In this document: positions 14,100-26,100 of the stretch, piece by piece
Layout of the letters: each line of letters opens with the position of its first letter
Position numbering within the stretch: position 1 is the first letter of the stretch
Assembly (NCBI GenBank): GCA_958510825.1
Contig: OY294048.1
Span: 32,391,026-32,455,025, forward strand
Length of the DNA: 64,000 nucleotides
Reading direction: 5' to 3'
From: Brachypterus glaber
Lineage: Eukaryota; Arthropoda; Insecta; Coleoptera; Kateretidae
The notes under the pieces: generated by a model
Database searches by the model: none
Told to the model about the DNA's origin: nothing
The model's input: only the letters and a program-made list of their open reading frames with translations
Made by a program: the position numbers and the translations under genes

Positions 14100-14174
<75 letters not shown>

Positions 14175-17100
14175 TTTATTGTTTAAGAAAAAGTATAAAC
14201 AGTTTACAATTTTACAATAAATATGCCATAATACACTAAAATATCTGGAGATATTTGAACGTGCATATAAAATGGATAATAAAATGGATAATAAAAATAC
14301 AAAAATACAAAATGTAAAATACAAAAAACTATACAAATACTAAAATACAAAACTTATATACATCGTATAGGCTAAACTAAAAACTAGACATATACTTAAT
14401 TAAAATATTACGTGAGGGTCAAAACTTAAATTAATTACACTACCCGACAATTTGAAACTTTTGAAATATACTATTTATGATATATATTGGGTCTAGAAGT
14501 GTTTTTCTCCTGATTTCATATCCGTTTTCAGAATTTTTCTATCACTTCACAGTTTTGATATACAGTTTCGTTGCCAAAATTTTAAAAGATGGAATTTTTC
14601 GATGTAACTATGAAAAAAACACTCATTTCGATTTCAATTTTTTTCTGGAAGCGGCGCAATATTAATTTTAAGTCCGTTATGTCAGCTATTTTAACAGCAA
14701 TTTGCATAGTTCAAGAAGAATAAGTAGGCTTTGGACCAGAATTTGACATTTTAAATTCTACTTACTTCTTAAGATACAGTTTATTTATGTTTAAAAAGTT
14801 AACCTTATTTATTTTTATCATTTATTTGTTTATTTTATTACATCGGCACTTAGTGCTACTAAGAGTGCCGATGTATTGAAATCTTCGCCGAAAAGTCAAA
14901 ATCTGTGAGCACGTTTTTTTACATTTCTCGACGTTTTAGACCATTCTGAGTCGAAAGCAGTCTGTCTGTGTGTCTGTCTGTCTGGGTGTAAACTCTCTAA
15001 CTCCATTTCTACATGAGATATCGACTTGCAGTTTTTTGCATATTGTTTCTTATCGCTGATTAGATTTTGGGGGTAAACGATTGGGGTAAGGGGGTAAAAA
15101 GGGTAAAACTTCTATTTTTAGCGTTTTTTGTTTATAATTAAGGCAATTATTATTGTATTTGGTTAATTTAGCACTTATATAAAATATAATTTTAAATTGG
15201 TCAAAAAATGTTATAAACAACGTTTTCCTAAAACGCATTGTTTAAAAGATATTGGCGTTTAAAGCAGTAAAAGGTTTTTTTAGCATATTTCACATATTTA
15301 TAACCCGATCAAAAAATTATATTTTAAATAAAAGCTCTTTTTAGGTTTTTTTTTTAGTGTACAATAGTGTTGATGTTTTGACAGGGTGCTTGCAACGTTT
15401 CATCTAGTTAATTGATTGAATAATTTAACTTGACTTAAAACCTCAAATTTTTGTACAAAGCCTACTTATTGTTCTTAAACTATGCAAAACGCTGAAAAAT
15501 ATCTGACATAATTGACTTAAAATTGATATTGTGCCGCTTTCTGAAGGTCCTTCAAAAAAAAGTTGAAACCAAATTGAAGCCATATAAATACAGAGTGTTT
15601 TTTGGTTAGTTACATCGAAAAATTCCATCTTTTGAAATTTTGGCAACGAAAAAACTTTTTCTTTTTATTATAAAAAAAATGACAATCGATATTTAATTTT
15701 TTTTTTAAATATTCGAAAAGCACACAAATTTTTAACAAGTGTACCAAATTTGAAAAAAAAAATTCATAAATGTGAAATCTCCCGACGTTCAAAAAAATGC
15801 CTATTTTTATTATAAAACACCCTGTATATCAAAATTGTGATGTGTTGGAAGAATTCTAAAAACAGATTTAAAATCAGGAGAAAAAATACTTCTAGACCCT
15901 ATATCTCATCAATAGTATATAAATCATGTCGGGTAGTGTTATCAATTGGTAATTGACTTTTTGTCTTCTTCTTTCCTATTTTGTTGCTTGGGAAACTAAT
16001 TAAATCTTAAGAAAATTTTATTTGACTAATCCTGTTAATTTAAGAGTAATTAAATAGCATCTCGCTATTTAGATAAGTGACTATTATGCAGATAGCTCAA
16101 CATTACCAAAAATACAACTGCTTATAGTTTAGGTGGTTTAAATCATCTTTTTCAGAAAATAATCTTAAAATATACCCCTCCACCTAATGATTTAAACCAC
16201 CTAAATTACAAGCAGATGTATTTTTGGTAATTTTGCGTTAAGACAAATGTTTTAATAACACTAGTGTGTGCCTACTGCACTAGGCAACAAATCTCAACTT
16301 TTTTTTTTGTCCCAATCGGAAAGTAAATTTTTCTTACTAATTCGAGGGCGTAGAAACCGAATCTGACCTTAGAAAAATTTCAGCACCTAAAATTTTTGAG
16401 ATATAAGTCCAGGAAATAATGACGTTTTTTTTCAAAATCTTAAAAAAGAACAGTAGGATTTTGAAAATTTTAGAGTATATTAAAAAAAATACGAGGAACT
16501 CAAAAATATATATGCCAAGGACCTACTGTCAGAGTAAGTACGCGAAAAAAAAAATAAAAAGCTTAAAATGAAAGTGCAGAGTTTACTTAATTGCTCTTTT
16601 GTGGCAAAACTATCAAATCTGTATAAAAATTTTATAGAACTTAATTTGTAGATTATAAAATTCTCTACAAAAATATTTATACAAATATTTTTTTATTTTG
16701 CTTAGTTTGTTCGTAAAGAGTATATAAATGAAAAAGAAACAAAAATAAAGTACACAGTGTAAACTTTTTTCCCGAGCCCAAAAAATATATTTTTCTTATC
16801 AATTTAAAGGCGCAGAATCCAAATTTGACCTTAAAAAAAATCCAGCACTTCTTATTTTTTTAATTTTAGTACAGTCAATTATGCCAATTTAAAAATAAAT
16901 TATAAAACAAAATATTGTGTTTTTTTTTTGTTGTTTTTTTAATGGTTCTACATCATAAAAATGTTACTTTATTACATAAGAACCATATTACGTAACATAT
17001 TTTTAGTTAATTTTTGACCCCCTAGTAATGATTTTTGACAATTTTTAGCATGAGTACGTGGCGATAAGCTTGTCCCCTTATGCAACCTTCTTCTTACCCT

Positions 17101-20100
17101 CCACCCCTACTTAGTTTTGTCAGATTACCCATTTTTTTTAATATTTTTTTTTCATAATATCCCTATTTATTCTACCTATGAATTTAAAGTTTCCATGTTT
17201 TAAGTTGCATCTTTTTTAACTAATATTGAGTCGCCGAATCTAAATTTGTCCTTGGAATATTTTTATCTCCCATGATTTTAGAACAAAAGCGGGATAAAAT
17301 AATGATTTTTTAACATTTTTATCTCATTTTTCTCAGAAAACTTAGGTAATAGAAACATTCTGAGGCCAGATTCGGTTTCAGCGACCCAAAATTAGTTAAA
17401 AAACATATGACTCCAATCGGGACAAGAAACCGTGTCGCCTAGTGTAATTAATAGGGGAACAGGAGGCACAGTGAGTCACTTACTTTTCCAGAGCGCATAT
17501 TTTTAAAAGTTTTAATAATAAATCAGATTTTTTTTCATACTACGTTTCTTTGATCTTTAAGCTAACATAATTTGCAGGTTTAAATTAAAAATGAATAGAC
17601 CATGATTTTTTACAAGTACTTTTTTGACAGTATGTCATTTGATTCACTGAGCCCCCAGTACGGGGTACAGTGAATCACTGCAAGGGGTACAGTGAGTCAG
17701 TATGGGGTACAGTTAATAGTGATATTTAAATAAATTAAGTCAATTTATTAATTTAAAAAAAATGTTTATTTTAGATACCTACATGGTTAAATAAAACTCT
17801 TTGGTAACAAAAAACAAAACTTAAAATTAATTAACGTAGGTAAATCAAAACCTTGAAAATGAAACTCTTAAGTAAGAAAAAAAACAAAAGTCAAAATAAA
17901 TTAACGTAAATCAAGACCCTGAAAAACAATGTTAAATGTGTACATTGATTGTATATTGTATAAACCAATTTTCAAAAAAATCATCACCACCCCTAAGGGG
18001 GTGGATTTAGAAAAAAATTATTTCAAGATGTAGTTTTAGCAATCTCAAAAACCCCCATCGCTCGGGATTGTTTATGGTGAACAATCCCGAGCGAGAACTT
18101 TTGGTAACATACCTGTATGCCAAAGTCTCTAGCTTAAAGCGTTCTTAAGTTATCGTGCCCACCAGATTTCCCGGACAGACCGACCAATCGACCAACAATT
18201 TTTTTTTGCTTGAAATTGATTTATATCGACATAAAACGTCATAAAACCCAACAATACGCAAAAAAAATACGAATACAGGGCTTTTCTAAATTTTGAATAT
18301 TTTAAAAATGGGAAAGAAAAATTGCTAGAATAATTTTAATTACAAATATACAGGAACATTTAACCATAGTTGAGGCATAGTGGATCATGAGCCACTGTGT
18401 CCAATCGGTCTTTGACTCACTGTGTCCCCCCAGTAACCAGACCAGTTCAAAGTGGACATAAAAAAACATACCAAATATCTGATAAATTTGTGTAAACACA
18501 CTTATTTAAGAGTTAATAAAGAATATAAAAATGCCAAATTACATTGGAATTTACGTAAAAGTAGTACAAATATATCTAATTAACAGATTAACAAAGAAAA
18601 TACTTTCATTATTTATTTTATGCAGCCACCTCTTCGCTTCAATACACGCCACGCAGGTTTGCCGGCAACTGACCCTTTATCTAGAGAAACGTCTTCTTAG
18701 CGCGCCATTAGAAAGCGGCGTTTCTAAAGCTAATATTGGTAGAGTTATAGTCAACGATTCATTGTGCCCAATGACTCACTGTGCCCCCTGTTCCCCTAAT
18801 TCATAGAAAAGCTCTCGACCTGCGGGTTCTATTCTATCGGAATAATATTTAAGCAACCAAATGTGGTACTATATTTTAGGTAATTGAAGCCAAGGAATTG
18901 ATGCCAAAAGACAGCAACGGATTAAGCGATCCATTCGTTACTTTGTTTCTTGGATCGGATAAAAGCAGGAAGTACAAAACTGTAGTAAAACCTGCTACTT
19001 TAAATCCTATTTGGGAGGAAGAGTTTGTCCTGTAAGTATATTTTGATTGACCTAATTTTTTTACTTTTATTCACTAAAAAAAAAATATTTTAAAAAAATC
19101 AAACTTTTAGTCATCATTCACTTTATTTTAGGTTAGTTACCGGTTTCGATTATCATCGTCAGACTAGCCAAAAATATATAAAATACTATATCCATAAAAG
19201 ATAAAAAAATAACCATAAGAAAACATTTTTTACCTTTTATGGATATAGCATTTTTATATATTTTTGGCTAGTCTGACAATGATAATCGAAACCGGTAACT
19301 AACCTAAATTATTAATAAAGTGAATGATGACTAAAAGTTTGATTTTTTTTAAATAATATCTCTTCACTATAAGTATACGTAGGTACGTTAAATTATGGAT
19401 CTCAATTTTTGATTTTCGTTTGGACTTTTTAATTATTACACATGATTCTGCACGTAAATATGATTCAATGCAAATACATGTAAAATTTACTAGATTTTAC
19501 ATGTAATTTTACAATTTTACATGTAATTTTAAATTTTACTTGTAATTTTCAAATTTTATATTACATGTAAAATTACATGTAATTTGAATCTGATAATAAA
19601 ATTTTTCTAGCTTCATCCTTGCGGGAGTAAGGGGGTAAATATTTTTAAATGTTTTCAATATTTTCGTTAAAATTGGTATATAGAGGTTTTTGGGGTTGAT
19701 AAAACTGAATCTCATAATATTTTTTTCTAATTCCATCCCTGAGGGACAGGGGTAGTCCTCTTGAAAATTGGTATATCGGGGTTTTTGAGGTTTCTGAAAG
19801 TGAATCTGATAGTAAAAAATTCTAAATCCACCCCCTGAGGGGCGGAGGTGGTTTTCGTGAAAATTGGTATATTGGAGATTTTGAGGTTGCTGAAAGTGAA
19901 TCTGATAATAAAAAAAATTCTAACTTCACCCCCTGCACTATGGAACGAGTATATGGTATAGATCGGACATCATATACAAATTGAAAATTTATATTAAAAT
20001 ATTAATATCAATGGGTAAAATTGTTTAATATAAAATGATTAACATTATATAATGAAAAGTTACATTTTATCTTATTAGGTGTAATAAATAAGTAATAATA

Positions 20101-23100
20101 TCTCTGGAAAATATTATGCAAGTATTAAACGATACAAAAATTACTGTTTGGTTTGGATTTGAATTTTAAAGAAAAATACTAAAAAAATAATTTTTTTTTT
20201 CGAAACAATGGATTTTTATGTTTTATGTTTATGGTAAACGTTTTGTATTAAACAAGAATATTTAGAATTACACAGAAAGAATTATATAAGAGAGATGGCA
20301 AAAAAACTATATGCAATATATAAAGTACATCTATTATAGCCTTATAATAAGGCTATATATTAGTGTCTAGTATGTGTAGTTTTGAGAAAAAAAATCAAAA
20401 ACTAGAAAACCAGAATAGAAAGAGAAAGTATTTTTTTATGTAACATTATGAAGGTGGGTTACAGGCCTTTGTCACAAAAGTAAACTTTAATTCAAGATCA
20501 AAGTGAGAAAACACTTTTAATATTCAGTAATATTTAAACGTCTCCAGAAAAAGTAGCTATAAAATGGCTTCAGTTAAATTAAAAACAAGGCTTACATCTC
20601 ATGTAGAATATATTAAGGTATTAGAAAACCGAATTTGTATAATTATTCTAGCATTTTTGGTTTTTACCCGATATCCGACCTAATACATAGGCTCGTTCCA
20701 TAGTGCCCTGAGGGTCGAGGTGTAGTTATTTTAAAAATTGATATATTGTGGTTTTTTAGTTCGCTAAAACTGAATCTTGAAATAATTATTTTCTAAATGC
20801 ACCCCCTAAGAGGAGGGGGTAGTTTTCTTGAAAATTGGTATATTGTGGTTTTTAAGGTTGCTTACAGTAGATCTGATAATAAAAAATCCATTTCACCCGA
20901 GGAGGTGAAAAATGAGAAAGCTTTTTTACTGGGCAGTGTATATGTATTTTTTTTCCTGAACACTTTTGCGCATTCGTATGTATACTTAAACAAATGCGCC
21001 TAAATATGTTATTTTTCGTTATCAGATTCAGTTAGGTAACTTAAAAACCTCTATACCAATTTTCACTAGTATATTGTAAAAATTTAAAGATAATCACTCC
21101 CTTCCCCGAGGGTGGAGAAAAATTTTATTATCAGATTCAGTTTCGTCGACCCCAAAAAACCTTTATATACTAATTATAACATAAATATTAAAACCATTTA
21201 AAAATATTAACCCCCTCACCCCCGCGAGGGTGGAGTTAGAAAAATGTTATTATCAGATTTAAATTCAGCAAATTTAAAAACTTCTATAAAGCAATTTTTA
21301 AATTTTTGTAAAAAAAAATGTATTTTCCCCAATTTGGCTTGGATGCAAACGAAATCTTAAAAATTCACACTTACGTAGTTTACACAAAATTGCTAAGACT
21401 CTACTGCTCAGGGGGGAAAAATATGTTTTACGCATTTAAAGTAAACTATTAAGCAATACTGCCACTTCGTTAAAAAACTAGTTAAATTAAGGTACCAATG
21501 AAGATTTTTTTTTGTATAAACGAAAATATCACTCCAGTGCCAATAATTAGCGGAGTCCCAACGATTGGGGGTTTTACCTACTATGATCCCAAAGAAATTA
21601 CTTACCGTCCCCATTGATACTAATTATTTATAGACCTGTGAAAGAACCTATGCCAGACGACAAGCTAATCCTGGAAATATGGGACTTTGATAAGGCTGAA
21701 AGTACTACGAAAAAAATAGGAAAATTGTCCGAAGTAAAGGGAGTTGTTGGATTTGGAAAATATTTAAAAGAATGTACAAGTACTGCTAAGATTGACCAAA
21801 CAGAACTGATAGGAACAGCAACAATATCACTAAAGGTAATATAAGTAAATAATATGTCGACACCTCCCTAAAATGGACCCTTATTGTCCGGAAGCAGTTA
21901 TACCCAACGAACTAAAGGTTACTTACTTTGTTTTTATGATGTTTTGATGTAAAAAAAGAGAATTGATAAAGCTGTTGCTAAAAACACTTTTATATTCCTG
22001 TAGAAACAAAATTTCCTTAAAAATCGCTTTTATTCCAATAATTTAGAGGAATAAACCAATGTTTTGTTCTCGTTAATGGCACGTCAACGTTTTACGGTTG
22101 TGTAAATTGGGCCTAGTCATTTTGCTTACGACGCATGCGTATCTTACGTTGCTATGGTAATTTCGAGATTGTTTCAAAGCGAGAAGGTTTAAAATAACTA
22201 TACCTTAAAAAAATACACTTTAATAACTCTTTTCTCTAGAATACGCATACCGTTAATATAAAGTATCGCCAACATATCGGTTTGTTTGTAAACAAATAGT
22301 AGGTATATTCAGGCCTGAACAATAACCAGTAACTGTTATTGTTGTCTCTGTTAAAACAAAGCTGTGCGAGTAAGACAGACAAATGTATCTGTTGGCTACG
22401 TTTTTGTCAGTTTTTACGAATGAAATGCCTATTCTAGAGAGAAGAGTTAGTTCATTGGTTATACCGGTTGTTTCAGGTGGTTCACCCCTCTTAACTTTTT
22501 TACTTTTTTTGTAGGATCATGATATTTGCAGGAGCTATATTATGTATAATTTAGGATTTTTTGACATGGTTAGAATTTTTTTGGGACTTCTGGTTTCACC
22601 GGAAATGAATCCAACTTTCGATTTTTAAATAGAACACCCTGTATATCTTTAAATATTTCGATTTAAAAATCAATTCTAAGAACAAGCATTTGCCACTTGT
22701 CAATTTTTGACAGGTCATGTATTATTATTTAAATTTTTATTTTGAATCTAGATTGCCTTAAATTGTTGGTCTAGTATCTTCAGAAAAATACTATTTTGAT
22801 ATTTTTCCCAAAACCCTAAATGAAGTGAGCTCTTAAAAGTTCGAAAATCATACTTTTTTCAAGTGGAAAGAGGGTGACTTATTAGGTTAAAACGAAAGAT
22901 AATTTTCTTGCGAATATTTTGATACCACACATTAATACATAGTTTATTTAGAAGAACACAAAAAATTTAAAATAAATATTTCACGAAAAAATACATGACC
23001 TATCAACATTTGACAAGTGACACATGCTTGTTCTCAGAATTGGTTTCTGAATCAAAATATGTAAAAATATACAGGGTGTTCCATTTAAAAATCGAAAGTT

Positions 23101-26100
23101 CGATTCATTTCCGGCGAAACCGGAAGTGCCAAAAAATTTCTAACTGTGTCAAAAAAACATAAATTATACATAATATAGCTTCCACGAATTTCAAGATCCT
23201 ACCTAAAAAAGTAAAAAAGTTAACCTTCCTGAAACTCACGGTATTCTGTAGGGGTATCCTAGATATGTCCCTCAACTTTTAAGACTTAACATTACATTAC
23301 ATTTTGTTTAACCTCGTACTATTCTACTTAATTTGACTTTCGAACCAATTTACAGAGAGTGTCCGCTTCACTTATGCCTTCGCCAAATTTCAATTATTAA
23401 TTAACTGAAAAGGCAAATCTGCACCGGTGAGAATCGAACTCACTCTATTTGGGTAGTAAACTCGTCAAGTAGGACGCGGTAGTCCACTACACCAATCCTC
23501 CCATGATGATGATGATGATGAGACTAGTTTGATTCTCATCCATCCATAACTTTTTTGTCCGCTTTTAAAGCTCAAGCTTATGTAAAGTATGGCAATTACT
23601 ACTACTAAAACTATAGTTAAAAAGTTTTAAATATTATATTTATTTTGTGCAATAATCTTAAATCAAACACACAAGTTTTTTTTGAAAAACCTTACTCTAC
23701 CCATACTTGACAAAAGACCCTTATTTTTATATTTAACTCGCCACGCGTGTGGTGAAGAATTAAAACTTTGCGTGTGTGGTGGGGTGTAATTAACCCCAAA
23801 CTTAAAAAACATACATATGTAAAAAAAGTAATCCTTTAAATAATCATTTGTTTAGATTACTACATTAATATATTTTATATACTCGTGTCAATCTGAGAAT
23901 GCGACTCTGACGTCACAGCCCGTAAATTAAAAAGCACTCTGTAGTGTAACTGAAACTTATTTATTAAGACTTAATACATAATTATCATATAGAAAATGTA
24001 TATAAACAAAAATCATTTATTACATCTTAAGAAATAAGTTTCAATTACTCTACAGAGTGGTATTTAGTTTACGGGATGTGACGTCAGAGTCGGATTCTCA
24101 GATTGACATGAGTATACAAATTTGTAGAAATTTAAAAATCATATTTATATTTTATTGTTTTAAAGCAAAAAACAACATGATTCTATAGAATGCATATACA
24201 GGGTGATCAATAACTAGCATGCCAAAATTTAAGAGGTGATTCTGCATCCAAATATATAAAAAAAATCATATAAAGATTGGTCCTGAAATGAGCCCTAAGG
24301 GAGATATGGCCCTTTAAAATTGTAATAAAAATAAGGTTTTTAATTAATGACTCTGATACCCTTTAAACTAGAGCGACGAGCTTTTGCATGTATACTAGTA
24401 TTAATAAGGGCAATAAGTTTATGTTAATTTATTTTTTTGAATTTATCCAGAGGCGTGCCTAGATGGAAAGAATAGGTGAGGCTTAACACATTTTTGCCTC
24501 AAATATTTTTATATGTTTTTTTTTTATTTTTTTAAATATAGATTAAGTAAAAATACATAAAAAATGTCATATAGTGTAACACTGTAGGAAAAACCGTTTT
24601 CAGGAAAAATGCATTTAAGAGAAATTAACATATTTTGCCGTAGAAAACTTTTCACAAAACGGGCGCAGGTCTAGTGTAAAATAATTTTAAGCTACATACT
24701 TATTGTTAAATACTAATTATAATTATTTCCCGAGTTAATTCCTAATCATAATTAAATTAAATCCACCCATACGTAACTTTTAAATCACTGAAAAAATAAA
24801 CAACAATAATATAGCATTGACATATTATTGACAATTATTGTCAATATTGTCAATATATTGATAAGTATACTTATGTTCGTTATAGTATGCGTTTACCTGC
24901 AGTTCAGTTAAGTTCGTTTATTGATGTAATATTACATATAGACAAGTCAGCATTTCTTATATCTAATTTAAATAAATGAATAAATAAGTAGTAAGAATGC
25001 AAAAAATAAAAAATAATTAATATAAAATAAGATAGACAAACAATAAAGATCAAATAAGTATATTAAAATGATAAGTATTTATATAAATAAAAATAGGTAT
25101 TACAGCTCATAATATGATAATAATCATATTATGATTAAAAATAACTTTACAATAATTACATAAGATACAACAATGAATAAATAAACAGACAAATTTATAA
25201 GTAATTAGAATGCAAAAACATAACAAACAATACATATCAAATAAGACAGACAATAGAGATAAAATAAGTACCCACCAACGTTTAAAATGACAAGTATAAA
25301 TAAAAATATGTATTACAGCTCATATATGAGCTGTAATACATATGATTATATTATATATATGATCAAAAATAACTTCACAATAATTACAAAAGATACAAAA
25401 ATTAATAAATAAACAGACAAATAAATAAAATTACTCTAAAGTTTCTGTGGTTTTAATATAGCAGTTTAACGAATAAAAGCATTTTGAGATGAAGTAGGTA
25501 CATTTTTAAATTATTTTTAAAATGTGTTATTTTTTGTAAAGGTTTTATATTATTAGGTAATAGATTATATAAATAACCTATAATGGAGATTTTTTATAGT
25601 GTTCGCGCCTTGTTTTTTTAAGCTTATTTTATATCCTGTATTCAGGGTTGTTCAGAAATAGGGTCATTTAAAGGGTGATTCTACAAAGGAAAATATGAAA
25701 AAAAGTTCCTATAAACATATGTCCAAAAATGCGTCGTAAGGGAGCTAGGCTAAGGACACTAGATCGGTGATGCAGTAGGAAACTGAGTCCTTAAGCTAGA
25801 CCCCTTTAAAAGTGGATAAAAAAATTCGGTTTTTATTAATAACTGAGGAACCCTTTGAGATATAGAAACTAGTAGTGTGCGATACGGGGGGCCTTATCAG
25901 TTTTTTGTCCCAAACATTTTTTGTAATTTTATTTTTGAAATTTGATTCCTCAGATCAAAATACATAAAAAGGTACTTTTGTTGTAATACTGTAGGATTAA
26001 CCGTTTTCGAGAAAAATTAATTTGAAGGTGAAATTTTCGGAGGCAAAAAATTAAATAATAAAATATTTAAAACCAAAATTTCAATGCATGGTGAATGTAC

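Noticed and set aside
19936..20705. CACTA (EnSpm) assignment because of the CACTA start
   Set aside because: The duplication is 5 bp and GC-rich, and ends read CACTATGG, which fits Transib better than CACTA with 2-3 bp.
23421..23502. tRNA gene
   Set aside because: A and B boxes are present but the acceptor stem does not pair and a SINE body follows; called a SINE head instead.
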